Source of the DNA: an uncultured Actinomycetes bacterium
GTDB taxonomy: Bacteria > Actinomycetota > Thermoleophilia > Solirubrobacterales > Solirubrobacteraceae
Direction: 5' to 3'
Length of the DNA: 64,000 nucleotides
Assembly (NCBI GenBank): GCA_937888775.1
Contig: CALAQT010000146.1
Coordinates: forward strand, 6,669 to 70,668
The translations under genes and the position numbers were made by a program. Of the stretch, positions 63,966-64,000 are shown piece after piece. The notes beneath the pieces are model-generated. The model made no database searches and had not been told where the DNA came from. It saw only the letters and a list, made by a program, of their open reading frames with translations. The first letter of the stretch is position 1. Each line of letters opens with the position of its first letter.

Positions 63966-64000
63966 AGGCCCGATCCCCAGTGTTTGTGGGGGTCGGGCCT
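63966..64000. terminator. Strong hairpin at the window end
   Basis: AGGCCCGATCCCC pairs with GGGGGTCGGGCCT around a nine-base loop, 13 base pairs with one G-T pair. It lies upstream of the SDR gene and probably ends the transcript of a gene beyond the window. Confidence 0.65.

Overview
The window is high-GC, gene-dense DNA from an actinobacterium. A fused PafB-PafC regulator, a YceH protein, several F420/PPOX-type and VOC proteins, GTG/TTG starts and 4-base ATGA-type gene overlaps all fit the class Thermoleophilia (Solirubrobacterales-like). That placement is inferred from gene content; no rRNA or tRNA gene is present to confirm it. There is no CRISPR array, transposase, integrase or phage gene.

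Layout: 0-7 kb holds a secreted protein, a glycerophosphodiesterase, an Nei-type DNA glycosylase and an Lhr helicase. 7-11 kb is a minus-strand operon (rmlD-rmlB-TetR-UDG-VOC). 11-16 kb is a cell-envelope island: a DUF2156/MprF-like protein, an esterase fused by deletion to a DMT transporter remnant, a membrane protein and an intact esterase. 16-20.4 kb carries a bicupin and the ATP-grasp / alpha-E / transglutaminase cassette. 20.4-24.3 kb holds a cupin, a frameshifted VOC protein, an NlpC/P60-like lipoprotein, a doubly frameshifted hydrolase and an SDR. 24.3-31 kb has an HD exoribonuclease-like protein, PafBC, a PPOX protein, RmlA, a GNAT and an MbfA-like ferritin-VIT protein. 31-40.5 kb has YceH, an MMPL remnant, a PHP-glycosyltransferase fusion, CtaG, SBP56, TMEM175 and the AguA/AguB agmatine-to-putrescine pair. 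40.5-50 kb is a frameshifted LuxR-type ATPase regulator and a complete five-gene peptide ABC transporter. 50-54.7 kb carries secreted hydrolases. 54.9-64 kb is a catabolic block: MFS exporter, amidase, IclR regulator, benzoylformate-decarboxylase-like enzyme, GMC oxidoreductase with its small subunit, and an SDR.

The most unusual feature is a set of intergenic tandem-repeat arrays (22.5, 35.3, 37.7 and 63.1 kb; a possible eroded one at 43.8 kb) with units of 19, 34, 44 and 31 bp. Each unit is a copy of the adjacent gene's terminus. In three arrays the unit is the last codons of the neighbouring gene, in two of them starting at the stop codon; in one it is the first codons with the start. An in-gene duplication in nei looks related. 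The same window holds gene remnants at junctions (esterase::DMT, 5'-truncated MMPL, a 45-codon tail behind the VOC stop) and four indels in short repeats or G/C homopolymers. This could be a slippage- and deletion-prone genome, or partly sequencing/assembly error; the two need separating.
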